Positions 12,319-24,700 of a DNA stretch of 64,000 bases are shown here, one piece after another. The notes below the pieces were generated by a model. It was not told the DNA's origin. It searched no databases and saw nothing but the letters and a program-made list of their open reading frames with translations. The translations under genes and the position numbers were made by a program. This DNA is from Xiphophorus maculatus (Eukaryota; Chordata; Actinopteri; Cyprinodontiformes; Poeciliidae): the NCBI RefSeq assembly GCF_002775205.1, contig NC_036447.1, positions 20,814,501 to 20,878,500 on the forward strand. Reading direction: 5' to 3'. The stretch's first letter is position 1, and the number at the start of each line of letters is the position of its first letter.

Positions 12319-12652
12319 CTGTACACCTTGTCCCAAGTGGGGTCGGGAGGTGCCGACCCAGCTAACGTTCCGGGCGAGAGGCGGGGTCACTTTGGACAGG
12401 TCGCCAGTCTGTCGCAGGGCAACACAGAGACAGACAGGACAAACAACCATGCACACACACACCTAGGGAGAATTTAGAGAGACTAATTAACCTGACAGTC
12501 ATGTTTTTGGACTGTGGGAGGAAGCCGGAGAACCCACGCATGTACAGGGAGAACATGCAAACTCCATGCAGAAAGACCCCGGGCCAGGAATCGAACCCAG
12601 GACCTTCTTGCTGCAAGGCAACAGTGCTACTGCGCCACTGTGCAGCCCCCCA
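12319..12652 (-). mobile_element. tRNA-derived SINE, copy A
   Basis: Read on the minus strand it starts GGGCTGCACAGTGGCGCAGT (A-box-like), then has a B-box GGTTCGATTCC near 12585-12600, followed by the family body (GGAGTTTGCATGTTCTCCC, CTGGCGACCTGTCC). This is one of the most common short retroposons of teleosts. ORFs over it are spurious. Confidence 0.85.
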
Positions 12653-13284
12653 CAGATTTCACATGTTTACCAAACCTGAACAATGGACAGATTGGTAAAA
12701 CAGTGGCTTGATGAGCCTTGATTTTGACTGTGAGATTTAGATGTTATTGTCAGAATATGATGTAGCCAACATAAAGAAGGATCCATCTTGCCTTGTATCA
12801 CTGCTTCAGCCTTGTGGTGGTGGCAAACATTGGGCCCATTAGTACCGGCTGAGTATTGCTGAAATGTCACAGCCGATATATAGAAACCAAACTGGTTTCT
12901 TGAACAGAACAACTAGTTCACTGTACCCCAATGGCCTTCAGAGTCATCAGATCACAATTAATTAGCTCAAATTTTAGATGTGGTAGAACAAGGAGCTCCC
13001 TATTATGAATACAAAGCTGAGAAATCTGCAGCAACTGCATCATGCTGTCAGGTCAATATGGATCAAAATCTCAGAAGAACGTCGCTGACACCTCACTAAA
13101 TATTACTGAACATTATTAAAAACCTAACTTAGCATCAACTTAGGTTTTTTTTTTGAAAGAGGTTCAAACTTTACTGTTTTTCATATCAAATGAGTAGTGT
13201 TGTCTATCTAACGATCCTTCTCAAATAGTCTTTTTCCAGAAATTTCACTATCTGTAAGCCAAAGCGTCCACCACATCTCACACG

Positions 13285-16200
13285 ATGGATAAGTTTCGTA
13301 TGATGTTCCAGTTTCTCCAGTCCAACCAGGAGTCTTTCATGAATGGGATTTGTGGCATCATGGCATTAGCAAGTGCCCAGATGTACTCTGCCTTTGAGTT
13401 CAGCTGCCCCTGCATGCCAGAATACAACTACACCTACGGTATCGGGCTTCTCATCATCCCTCCCATATGGTTCTTTTTGTTGGGCTTTGTCTTGAACAAT
13501 AATGTGTCGGTGCTCGCTGAGGAGTGGAAAAGACCCACAGGGAGCCGGACGAAGGATCCAACAATCCTGCGCTACATGTTTTGTTCAATCACCCAGAGAT
13601 CGTTGATCGCCCCTGCGTTGTGGGTATCGGTCACCCTCATGGACGGGAAGAGCTTCCTCTGCGCTTTCAGCATCAACTTGGATATTGAAAAGTTCGGGAA
13701 TTCCAGCTTTGTTAAAGGGATGTCGGAGACAGAGAAGATTCGACTGCTGGCCAGAATCCCCTGCAAAGACCTGTTTGAGCATCAGGAAATAAGAGTGGCA
13801 GCAACACGGTACATCAAGTGTATATCACAGGTATGCCTAGTTGTTTTTACTTTTTCTCAGGATGAAACACAAGAAGAAGTAATGCGAGGTAGTTTGCCAG
13901 GCAAACCAGATATATGATTTTAAAAATCACAAGGTTGTTGTTTTGGCATCCCTGAAGTAAATAAAGTAAAAAAAAAAAAAAGAAATCTTTAAATTACAGT
14001 AAAATACTGACAGCTATGGTTGCCAGAATTTTACACGTTAAATTCTGACAACCACAGCTGCTGGTATTTTACCATAAATTAGAGACATTTTTTTATTATT
14101 TTTTTTTTACAGTGTAGAGTCTGGAGGATGGTCTGGTGGCTTTGTCCATGAACTAAACAGCTGCTGCCATCTGTGCCTTGTCTAAAATCACTACATCACA
14201 TTATACAGCTTTGAATGTTCCCCAAAGCTGTATAAATTCCCTCACAGATCATACAGGATTGGGTGTAATACTGGTGGCTTGACTTTTAACCCTCCTATTC
14301 CGTGTTTGGAAACCTTTGGTTGATTCCCAGGTACAAACATGTGTAGATCATAAAACAAACGTGTGTCTTAAAACGGAGTTTAGGAAACCTCATGAGGTAT
14401 GAAAAAGATCTGCAATTGATCATCCTCTGAAATAAGAAAGGCCCTAAAGCAGAACTTAAAGGTATACCACAATGAAGTGGACTTGGTGACGATATGCAAT
14501 GTGAAGCAGCAACAGAAAAAGAATGATTCAGAAGACATAAAATGATGAAGGGTGGCGACTGAGATATTAACTACATTGTCTCTTCGTTGAGTAATTTCTG
14601 CAATTGAGAACAAGTCATTTTGTGCCCACTTAACAATTGTGTATTATGCTGTTTCACTTAATAATTAAGCATTATGATGAATTATTCCTATTAATGTTGA
14701 TACTCAAATCTCCTGTATAATCAAGTTTACTTGTAAATAATAACCTGTTTTCAGTGATTGTGGTTCTCTTCCCTACATCAGTGTCAGCTAAAATGTAAGA
14801 ACCAGGACAAATTATGGCCCCAGATCAAACTAAAATCACTCAGTGTCCTCCTGCTGGTGAACAAATAACATTTACAACTCATAAAACCACTTCTTCTTTT
14901 TAGTAAACTATGAGCAGATTGTATAAAACTATTTTTATCCTCAGTTGTCAACGCAGATACAAAATATCCCTAAGGAAGGTAAGAAGACAATTCCTGATTG
15001 TACAAGAAAAGTCATAAAAAGTCATAAATGGTGGCACCATGACATTACCTGCACCCTCCTTGTTTACAGTGAGATTAATCAGTCTTAGCAGTGAATGTAA
15101 ATGAGCTGCTGTTGTTTTATTGTTAATCCAAAGTCAAAATATCAATGACAGTGATACATGTATGGATGTAGCACACTTCCAACACCTCCAACTGCACAAA
15201 GTGCTTCAAAACGTAAACACAACTAAGGATGAATAAAATACACAACAGTGGTACAATTAAGTATAAAAAAGCATTAAAAGGCAGTAAGACAATAAGAACA
15301 ACTAAACATCATGGAGCTAAAATATCAGGTTAAATTGGCAAAACTCTTAGCTAAGTTGTTATTTTTATCAACCAATTTGTTCAGTCACACGGAAATTTAA
15401 AGTAGATCTAAATGTATTATTTCATTGTTTATTTTTTTTTTTTACTGTTATAAGAAAGTGGAGGTTAATGAGCCCCTGAATCTTTAAAATTCTAGCTGCT
15501 GCAATGTTTTAAATTCCTCATAAGAAAATATGATTCTGTTTTACCTCTAATATCCCTCACTGGTTACATTTACTTTTGTTTTTTTTATTTTCTATAAGTC
15601 CCTAAATGTGTTATCCATAAAACTGAGACCTATTTCAGTCCTCCCATAAAACACCCACGCTGTTGTTCAGGTCTCTTGAGTAGCCTCGGGGCAAAAATGC
15701 AGGCTCAGAAGTCCCATATCTTGCAAATGAAATGTTTGTAACATAAATGAAGTTGGTGAGCTGTGAAGGTTGCGGGAAGCCTGTAGAATGTGTTATTTCC
15801 ACTTTGCCGAGTGGAAAGATTAACAAGAAAAAGAAATCTATCACAAGCAAATGCAGTGTGTTTGTTAATCGAAAAACCTTGGCTCTTTACAGGCATGTGG
15901 ATGGATTTTTCTCCTCATGATGACCTTCACCGCCTTTCTCATCCGGGCCATCAGGCCGTGCTTCACCCAAGCCGCTTTCCTCAAAACCAAATACTGGTCC
16001 CATTACATCGACATTGAGCGCAAGATGTTCGATGAGACCTGCAAGGAGCATGCGAAGAGCTTCGCCAAAGTGTGCATCCACCAGTACTTTGAGAACATCA
16101 GCGGGGAGATGCAGAGCCTCCACCGCCATCGCTCCGGGAAGGACGAGAACGGCGACGAAGACGAGGACAAGAGAAGTGACGAAGACAAGCTGCTGGGCAT

Positions 16201-16402
16201 CAGGGCCCAGGACGACATGAACAAGCTCTTGTGGAACTGGCACACGTGTAAGCCGGCGCTGGCTCTGAGGAAGGACCAGATGGACGGTGAAAACAATAGC
16301 AAGCTGAACGGGAAGATAAACGAGGGATTTAATGGGTTCGCAAACGGACACGCCCACGAGACCAAAAAAAAGGAATGGGCCGTGTATTACAGTAAGGTTT
16401 GA
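13285..16402 (+). CDS. calhm1: calcium homeostasis modulator 1 (CALHM1 channel)
   Basis: Two coding exons, 13285-13830 and 15893-16402, encode 351 aa (human about 346). CALHM1 forms large-pore voltage- and calcium-gated channels in the plasma membrane that pass ions and ATP; with CALHM3 it serves taste-cell ATP release. The start [17 protein letters not shown] is the family signature. Four membrane helices fit residues about 20-37, 49-70, 103-118 and 180-205. Conserved cysteines at 41 and 43 (CPC) and later CAF and IPC motifs match the extracellular disulphides. Asp120 in LMDGK corresponds to the Asp121 pore-linked residue of human CALHM1, and Asn139 (NSS) to its glycosylation site. The C terminus ends YYSKV like human YFSKV. 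An acidic/basic tail insert ([12 protein letters not shown]) is less conserved. The donor is GTATGC and the acceptor CTTTACAG. CALHM3 is excluded by the tail and by QSNQESF. Confidence 0.95.
13991..14118. mobile_element. palindromic MITE in the calhm1 intron
   Basis: Two roughly 40-nt imperfect inverted arms (13991-14030 and 14041-14080) around a 10-nt centre, followed by a T-rich stretch ending ttacagtgtag. It matches a fold-back family common in teleosts, with text like 'acagtaaaatactg' and 'ttgccagaatttta'. Confidence 0.7.
14202..14234. repeat. perfect hairpin, 12-bp arms
   Basis: tatacagctttg (14202-14213) and caaagctgtata (14223-14234), 9-nt loop, in the calhm1 intron. Confidence 0.9.
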
Positions 16403-17009
16403 AGAAAACTGAGATAAAACGCTTACAAATTAGCTTTCAGTCAGTCACTGTGTTCCAGAGATGTAGCCTTTATTTTGTTTCCTCGCTTTAGAAGTTAAAG
16501 GAAAAAGACTTTGTTACGCTGACAAAGTCTGCAATCATTGTCCATCTCTTCATATTTTGCTTCCATTCAGCTAGACTGTTTTTTCTTCTTTTAAAGTTAC
16601 ATTGGCCAATATTTCTTACAGATTTACAAAGGCTTTTCAGAGCTTTTCTTTCTAATTTTACTGTCTCCTCCATCATTTAATTTCAGGATCTGATCCTTTC
16701 TGACCTATGAATTATGTAAGACATCTAAATGACAAAGAACTGAAAACTTAACACACAATCAGTTTTAAATTGGCTCTGAGTCACTTAAAATGGCATTTTA
16801 GTATTAGCAAAGGGATTTCTGAGATCAACTCTTTGTGTTCAAGGACTGAACCGAAAGGCAGGAACCAAAAAGGAAATTCTCAGAGTGGCCTTTAGAAACC
16901 CTAAGGAACGATTTGATCAGCATTGAGAAAATAACTTGTTCTTTTATCAATTGTTGTAAATAATAACCTGTTCCTTCAGGACAGGTAGCTCCTGCTAATT
17001 TTCAACACT

Positions 17010-17333
17010 AAATATCCATCCATCCATTTTCCGTACACCCTTGTCCCTTAGTGGGGTTGGGAGGTGCTGGTGTCTATCTCCAGCTAACGTTCCGGGCGAG
17101 AGGTGGGGGTCACCCTGGACAGGTCGCCAGTCTGTCGCAGGGCAACACAGAGACATACAGGACAAACAACCATGCACACACACACACACTCACACCTAGG
17201 GAGAATTTAGAGAGACCAATTAACCTGACAGTCATGTTTTTGGACTGTGGGAGGAAGCCGGAGAACCAGGAGAGAACCCATGCATGCACAGGGAGAACAT
17301 GCAAACTCCATTCAGAAAGACACCGGGCCGGGG
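17010..17333 (-). mobile_element. tRNA-derived SINE, copy B (5' truncated)
   Basis: Same family as copy A. Its 3' tail (plus-strand text atccatccatcc near 17013) is the GGATGGA-type repeat that marks SINEs mobilised by RTE-like LINEs. The tRNA-like head is lost: the copy stops inside the B-box region at a fold-back (17319-17353). Confidence 0.8.
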
Positions 17334-17353
17334 TCAATTCCCGGCCCGGTGTC
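17319..17353. repeat. perfect hairpin, 14-bp GC-rich arms at SINE break point
   Basis: gacaccgggccggg (17319-17332) and cccggcccggtgtc (17340-17353), 7-nt loop. The left arm is SINE sequence, the right arm is its inverted copy, replacing the expected SINE head. Confidence 0.95.
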
Positions 17354-19080
17354 AATTTTTATATATACTGTATATATATATATTCTAAATTATACACTGC
17401 TAATAAAAGCAGTTTTATCAAACTGATAGCTCACACTTATTTATTGCAGCACACTGGAAAGCCCTCACTGTTAACACTAACGACTGTTTGTGTGGCTGTC
17501 ATTAAAATGTCCATACCCATGTAGGTTACAGTGAAGCAGCTGAATTCAACATCACTTTGTCAGCTGTAAGCAGACGTTACACAATAACACTTAAATGACT
17601 TATGTTCCCGAATGTAGTAATATTGTGTCCGCCTTTTTCTTCTGAGTTGGAAATCCTGCATTGTAACTTTATTAACTTCGAAGCAAATCTAAAGTTTATG
17701 CAAAAACAAAAGAATATGGCTGCCAGAACATTTACAAGTGAGAATGAAAACAAGGTCAGGATTTGCATCTCGTTTGCTCATTGTGTTTTTTTTTTGTTTG
17801 TTTTTTTTGTCAGTGACACTCTTGTACAACTTCACACAGAAGGACCTTTTTTTCTTTTTATTTTCTTTACATTTGTTATTGGAAGTGTTGTTTAAAGACC
17901 CTTTTTACATGTCTACAGTTGCAGCTGAATATGTTTGTCTGGGTAAACTCAGGAAGTTGTTGATTCAATGTTGTTCTCTTGAAAACCATATTTCACAACA
18001 GTGCGTGCTATTTCTAAAACCACCAACCTGTTGCCGTCTGGTAGCAGCAAGTTCAGTCTGCAGCCTTGGAACGACCAACAATGCATGTAGTGTGTTTAGC
18101 TGCACATTTACGCATCTGTCCAGATAACCCAGCTGTCCTATAGAGCTCATAGGTAACGCCATTGCACTGTAAAAATCAGTGTGTGCCACCGACAAACTAC
18201 TGGAGAAGGTGATGACATAAAATTATATTTGTTATCAGAATTTAGTCACATTTTACTGAAATGAAACAAAATGACTAATGTTTGGGCCACCGTTGTTTTT
18301 CCTGCTCTTTCTACCCCGTCTGGGGCTAAGTTTGGGTTTGTTTTTGTCTTCATCGGACATCAGGTCCTGATTGACAACATTTTTGCTGCAATGGGTGTTT
18401 AATAATGTCATGTTGCAAACTCCAGAGAGACGGTTCAGTAATACTTGTCGCACTTATTTAATAAGATGCAGCCTGTCAGAATCGCTAATTATTGGTTTGT
18501 ACCTGCAGCTTCCACTACATGCTATAAGTGCAGGACTCATACTGGGTATTGGACCTGGGGGTGTCACAGATATTTTCAAAGTCAGAATTGCATCTTCATA
18601 GGGAATTGTTATCAGATTTTTCAAATGCTAATGCATAAAACAGGTTTAAGATAGATAATGTGTTTATTCACAACTGGGTATGCTAGTAATGCTTTTGCTA
18701 ATACTGTCAAAGAAATTTGTGAAAATACATCAGCCATGTATACAATATCAGTTGTTTTTTTTTTAGAACTGCAGCTCAGCCAGCTGTTGCAGGAACTAAG
18801 AAAAGCCAATAAAGGGTTAATCTGATTTTCTTTCAAGTAGCTGTTCTAAATCCACCGTAGTCTAATATTCTTGTCAGCCCACACATGTGCAACAGAAAAC
18901 ATTTTTCTCAACGTAGTCTAAGCTTATGGTTAGGGTGAACATTAGAGGTTAAAGTGTCAAAAGCCTCAGAACGCTGAGTCAGATGCTTCTCACAGAAACA
19001 GCAGTTTAAAACAACAATAACAAAGGAAGAGTTCAAATGTCTTCATTAATTTTAGCCTCATGACAACAATTCAGTCAGAA

Positions 19081-19190
19081 AATTGGCTGAATTGGCTGAA
19101 CCCAATTCAGCCAATTATTGACACTTATTGGGTCACTGAAGTGTGTTGACACTTCAGTGACCCAATACAGCGACACTGAAGTGTCGCTGT
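19081..19190. repeat. three adjacent perfect hairpins
   Basis: Arms 19081-19093/19104-19116 (13 bp), 19126-19144/19149-19167 (19 bp, 4-nt loop) and 19167-19177/19180-19190 (11 bp, 2-nt loop). The last two share the word cactgaagtgt. Confidence 0.95.
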
Positions 19191-20199
19191 TTTATTAAAG
19201 CTAGATGAAATTAGCTCACAAGACAAGTTGATACAAGATATGGGGTTCTTAAGGCAACAATCTCTGTTCAGTATATAACTACCCACACCATCTCTAAACT
19301 GTAGTAGATCAAATACGGTCCAGCTCTATTATAAAAAACAAAATAGCCCTGTAGCTTCTCACAGACAGGGAGTTCAAAAGCAGATGTAAACTTTGGCTTT
19401 GTTAGCAGCTGTTAGCTGGTGGTGCTATTCTCAAAATTGTTTCTGTCTGTCACTGTCACACCTTTTTTTTTATACAGAGTACAGAAAATGCTGCCACAGT
19501 TGCAACAAACCCAATGGCTAAATCTCAGACTCCACAGACATTGACTGTCAACTTTACAGCAGGAAACAAGCATCCCCACCCCCTGCAAAGACCTGAACAA
19601 GATGTTGATTTAATTCATGTTCATGCAATATTTAGAGTTGTGGTCAACACGACCTGAACGGCTTCGCTCAGTTCCTCCACTGCCATTGCTAAAACTACAG
19701 GCAGACTTCAACTCCAAACCAGCCTATAAAATCGACTTCATCGATCATAACTTCTCCTTCAGCATGCTGATTGGTCCGTTTTAAATGCTACCAGAGAAAT
19801 CCAAGTCAATGGAAGAAATTCAGACGGAGCCGTGAAGGCCTAATTTTTAAGTTCACACCACGTATTTTACTAGCGTGTGAGAGGTGGGGGGAGGAAGGTG
19901 TTGGAAATGCCGTGCATCCCACTGACTCTTCTTTCCCTCCCTCCTTCCCTACCCTCCCTTAATGCCCCCTGGGGATTACTGGAGCAGCCCTCCCCTTGAC
20001 CATCTCCTTGCCCGATAGCCCAGCAGCTGTTCTCCTCAGCGCATTGGCAGCCAGGCCTGCTGGTGTGGGGGTGTGTCCAGCTTGTGATTTTCAGCCTGCA
20101 TTTTTTTTTTTAATTAATATCTTTTCATAAATTCTCCCGTGTTTAAGATTTCTGTTTATTCCATATCTTTTTTTTTTTTTTTTTTTTTTAAAGACAGAA

Positions 20200-21442
20200 A
20201 TCGTTTCTTTCCTACCTGACCTCCATTTCACACACCCTGCTTTGTTTTGGTTGTCAGGACATCAGCCATGCGCGCATCATTGGACTCCCTTGACTTTGCT
20301 GCAAGTCTCTCTCTCTCTCTCTCTTTCACTCACACACACATATATGCATGGGAGTGTATGGAGGAGGGAGAGTGGTGGAGGGGTGGACGAGAAACGCAAA
20401 AACGCACGCACGCACGCACGCCGTGCTCGCAGGCGCCCCCCATTCGTCAGCGTCTGGCTCATTCTGGCTGGCCTCCGCCTGCAGATTGGAGGACGGAGGC
20501 TGCGAGGGAGGGCTGACGGAGAAGAGAGTTGCGAGGCAAAACGGCTGGTCACATGAGCAGAGATCTGTTTACAAACCCGAAGCAGAGCAGCAAGAGAGAG
20601 GAGCGAGGGAGAGGAAAGAAGAGGGGGGAAAAGGCAAACTGCAGGCACCATTATGGACTGAAAAAAAAGGGAGCAAAGAGGGGGAGAAGTCTGCCATGAC
20701 AAAGCCAGCTGGAGGTGCGAGGGGCTGACAAACACACTCCGCCCTTTGTCTCAGATTTTTTTTTTCTCTTCTCTCCGTCTTTTCTTAATCGAAGGAGCAG
20801 ATGGTTAGAGGGAGAGTAGGATCCCCCCTCCCTACGCACAAACAAAACACACGCACGTATCTTCTCCGAGTGTCACACAAACACACAGCAGCTATAGAGG
20901 AGTGCTGGTGACTGCATGGAGCTGTCCTCACTTTGTTTGCTCTTGGAGAAGGAGAACATCGCTGCCTTCGTCGCCGAGGAGGAGCACCGACTGCAAGATC
21001 GGAGAACTGGGGGAAGAGGAGACCGAAGAGGGGGTGAGACTTGTGAAAATCCCCTGTTAGAAAAAGCTGCTTTATAGGAGGAAGACAACAGCGCAGATTA
21101 ATGTTGGATTATTGCCTTCGTTGAGGGTTGAGGATTTGTCATTTTAACGCTGGATGCCATTGTAACTGGTGAGAGGTTGTGGTGGCTGGGGGGAGAGAGG
21201 AGACGACACCGCAAAGTGACGCAAAGTGAAGTCAAGGAGGCTCTTTCCCCTTCTCCCTGTTAGAAATGTGAGTATTTCCTGTTCGCAAGCTGCTTGTTGT
21301 TTATGATTCAGTGAGGTTTTGGCTTCTTTTTTTTTTTTTACAATAACAAGTCCTCACTCGTTTCACCAGGCCTCTGCTGCTGTTTGTTCTCAGCCATGTT
21401 TCTTTGTTTTCTTCTTCTCTCTCCTTTGGTGACATCATTCAG
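20200..21442 (+). promoter_or_regulatory. rnf122-like promoter and noncoding 5' exon region
   Basis: The region is richer in G+C and CpG than its surroundings, and contains a (CT)n run (20306-20326), a short (CGCA)n run (20403-20420) and a purine-rich block (about 20540-20710). A donor GAAAT|GTGAGT at 21267/21268 and an acceptor ATTCAG at 21437-21442 would join a noncoding exon to the exon with the ATG at 21781. The transcription start is not identified. Confidence 0.45.
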
Positions 21443-21780
21443 AAACATCTGAGGTCCCCAGACCCAAATCTTTGCCGCCTCAACTCAACCCGGAGTGGTT
21501 GATCCAGATTTGGGAGAATGCTGTGCAGCCCAGACTGCTGAGCCAACAACAACAACAAAAAAGAACCACACCTCCCGAGGATTTCTGGACTCTGAAAATC
21601 TCCCATGACTTGTTTCTGAAGGAGCTAACGCAAAGATCCAGGTCAGGGAGAGAAACCTTCGCTAAGAAAGAAACAAATTACGGCATCTGAGACTCCGGAT
21701 CCACTGCTTCTGGCGTTTCTCCAGTCTCTTCTCCTGACAGGGCCCTGAATTCACTGCTGCCTGCTTGGGAGTCGAATTTC

Positions 21781-24700
21781 ATGCAACCATTCCAATGGTG
21801 TAACGGTAAGTGAGTGGATTTCACCGCCGACCAGTAAATACACGCGAGTTGGTGGCAGTCCGCAGACTTGACTGACGAGATTGAAACAAAGCAGGAAGTA
21901 ATATGCGTGTGATAAAGCTGAATTCAAGGATATTTTAAACCTCTCTTGTTATTACTTTCTGGTACCTGTTGTCTTAAGTTGCACACTGCAGGTCGGTTGG
22001 CTCAGAAAGAAAAACTATAAGACAGACACATTTGGCTGTTTGGAAATATTTTCAGTCACAAAAACACCCTAAGAAACTTTAATGGCCATGTTGTGGAAAC
22101 CAAAGGAGCGTCGTTGGTACTCTAATAAAACTAATGTTATTTTAGAACTACAGTTGGAAAACATAAGAACCGCATGTCACAAACTGTACATCCGTTTAAA
22201 ACTGTGTAAGGCAGCGGACTGCAGGCTACCTGCCCGCCTGATTAACTGGGTCATATCAGCTTGGCTTGGTCCAGTTACCGTACACCAGCTGCTAAAAGCA
22301 TGCCAAACCAAACCAAACCTTCACACCGTTCACATGGATTAACCCTTAAAATGTAATCTTGACATATTTGTTCCTAAGAACACAAAATATCCTCTCCCCA
22401 AAATCTGCTGTAAAAATATTAAACATTGATATTTTTCCCACTTTATATGTCCGATAATCTCAAACTGATCACTATCTGTATGTCATTGGTTTTCTGTACA
22501 CGCAATGTATATTCGTTTAAAACTGTGTAATGTCTGACGCTCCCTTCGGATGTCCCTACTTGACCCCGTACCCTCATAAATCTCCTAACCTGCCCCGTGC
22601 CATGACAAACTCACCCCCCCTGCCCACAGCCTGCAAGCTGGACCCATTCCCTCACTGTAAAGAGTGACACATGGTCACTTAGAGGCTGGCAAACAGCATC
22701 CTGTACAGCAAATTAATAGGAACACATGTGGTCTGTGGAAGTGGGGCTTCCTCCTCTACGGTTTGACCAAATGGTGCTTTTTTTTCCCCCCCTAAGAGTA
22801 CGTTCTATTTAGCACACCCCCACTTCCTCAGCAACAAATCCCAACCACACGGCCTCCCCCACACACTCTGACACACACCCCCGCACACGCCTGCACTCAC
22901 ACTCTGCCAGTCATCTCGGAAGATTCTGTGGAACAGATGGTGTCGTGACAGAAGTGCTGTCCATCCTTCATGTTTGTCTTGGTCACAGGCAATTAAAGCT
23001 CAATCCTGCGAGCGCCTCAGTTGCCACCGCAGTGTCAGGCGCAGCTCCCCGGACACACCTGCGTGTTGCGTTTAAACCCACAAGACGTTTTGTGCCCGTC
23101 AGCACCAAGCGGACGGGGATCTGTTGTTGGTGGACTCTGGTGTTTTAGGTTTTAGGCTGATTTGTTAATTTATCGTCTTTGCGTTGCTAATGTCGTATTG
23201 TTTCAGGAGGGCTTTGAGATCCTCTGGTAAATTCGATGAGAAACTATCTTTTTTCTTCATTGAAATGCCAGATAAGGGCCAATGCTACAGGTGTGCTTAT
23301 TTTGGTATCAATCTGATAGGGCCCGTATTCCCGACCCCGATACTCATTATCTAAGTATTATATCAAACTTCTGACCTTTGTGAGTTATTGTGGTTTCTCT
23401 TTTGAATTACTTTGTTAAAGCCCAACTAATACTTTAGTCTAAACTTGTGTGTATTGTTTTATAGATTGAGAATAATTCAAATAAAAATCTTCTTTGCGGT
23501 TCAGTTGAGGAACTAGAATACCAAAATAAATAAAAATTTCAAGAAGGAATCTGAAACTAAAGTATTGATCTTATCACACTGATATTGTAACAATACCGAT
23601 ACAGGCTTGGTATCAATATTATCGATATTGTGGATCCATTTGCTCACTTTTACCAGAACCGACTTTTCAAAAAACAATGTTGCTTGGATGGAAACAATCT
23701 GTATTGTGAACCGCAAATCACCATCTTTATGCTACGTTTGCAATGAGTACACCAGTTTTTGTTTATTATTTTTTTGTAAATGGTCAACAACATCATCACA
23801 TTTTTGCTCTATTTCTAGTAATGTGCAACTCTATTGTGGGTCTTTGTAATCCAACTATGGTATGGCTCACTTTAGAAACACTAAAGGAGCTTCTCACAAA
23901 GATTGTGAGGAAACAGTTGCTGCAGAAAGCATGTTTATTTCAATGTTTCTGTTGATAAAGGCAACAAAATGTCAGTTTTAATACAGTAAACATATGCAGA
24001 AACATATTTTTAAAAAGTGACATAGCAGGTTGCAGTTACTCATTTGAAACGACAAAAGAACAAGGGAAAGCTTTGGCTTCATAAACGCGCCGAGTGACAA
24101 ACTTGTGCATTTGAACGCTCTTCTTGGCAGGATGCCTTTGTGGTTTGAGTTTTCATCGCTCTGAACACTACTGCAGCATGACGTCTGACATCTACCACCT
24201 CCCCCTCAACGTCTATGTCATCGTCCTGGGCATCGGCCTCTTCGTCTTCATGCTCAGCCTCATCTTCTGCTGCTACCTTTTCAGGTAAGGTCGTTCGTCC
24301 AGTAACTGGGAGAAGAATCAGACTGAAAATAGATTTGGCTAAACCAGATGAAAAGAAGAAGACTAATTAAGTAAATATTTTTAGAATGGATGTAAACCAA
24401 CTTCTCAATGGTTTTGATTCTCTCCACTAGAATCAAAACCTGCTATTTTATGTTTGTAACCTTTTCCTCAAATAACGAGCATTTAAGCCTCTAAGTGACC
24501 AAATTCGGGTTCGTTTGTTGCTCGTTAGCAAATTATTTCTCACCAACTCTGCAGGTGGATTTGCATGAACTTAGCAAGTTGAGACCTTTCACCTCGTCCT
24601 TTGATGTTCAGCCACATCCCTGCTGCCTCGGTTTTCTCGCTTTCTGCGCACGTCTGTGTTACTTTCAGACGGAGCAGGCAGCTGCTGTCTCTGAAAGCCA

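Larger units (their letters stand above)
16403..19080. other. calhm1 3' UTR and intergenic DNA
   Basis: No further exon recognised. I see no calhm2 or calhm3 here. The calhm1 poly(A) signal is not clear; AATAAA at 17402-17407 lies beyond a SINE and is only a possibility. Confidence 0.5.

Noticed and set aside
12190-12711. Several ORFs of 60-90 codons
   Set aside because: All lie in a tRNA-derived SINE and differ in frame; similar frames recur at 17051-17524 in the second copy.
13831-13917. Continuation of the calhm1 frame past codon 182
   Set aside because: The frame runs into the intron; a GTATGC donor and the match to exon 2 at 15893 show that splicing is the normal form.
15887-16365. Long minus-strand ORFs opposite calhm1 exon 2
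   Set aside because: Antisense shadows of a GC-rich coding exon; no family resemblance.
18253-18453. Basic ORF with NKPKLSPRRGRKSRKNN
   Set aside because: No splice context, neighbour or family match; probably chance, though it could be a pseudogene scrap.
20242-20735. Overlapping ORFs on both strands in the rnf122-like 5' region
   Set aside because: GC-rich, simple-sequence 5' UTR/promoter; frames are low complexity.
21472-21690. 72-codon frame just upstream of the rnf122-like ATG
   Set aside because: It starts with TTG, not ATG, so it is not a normal upstream ORF.
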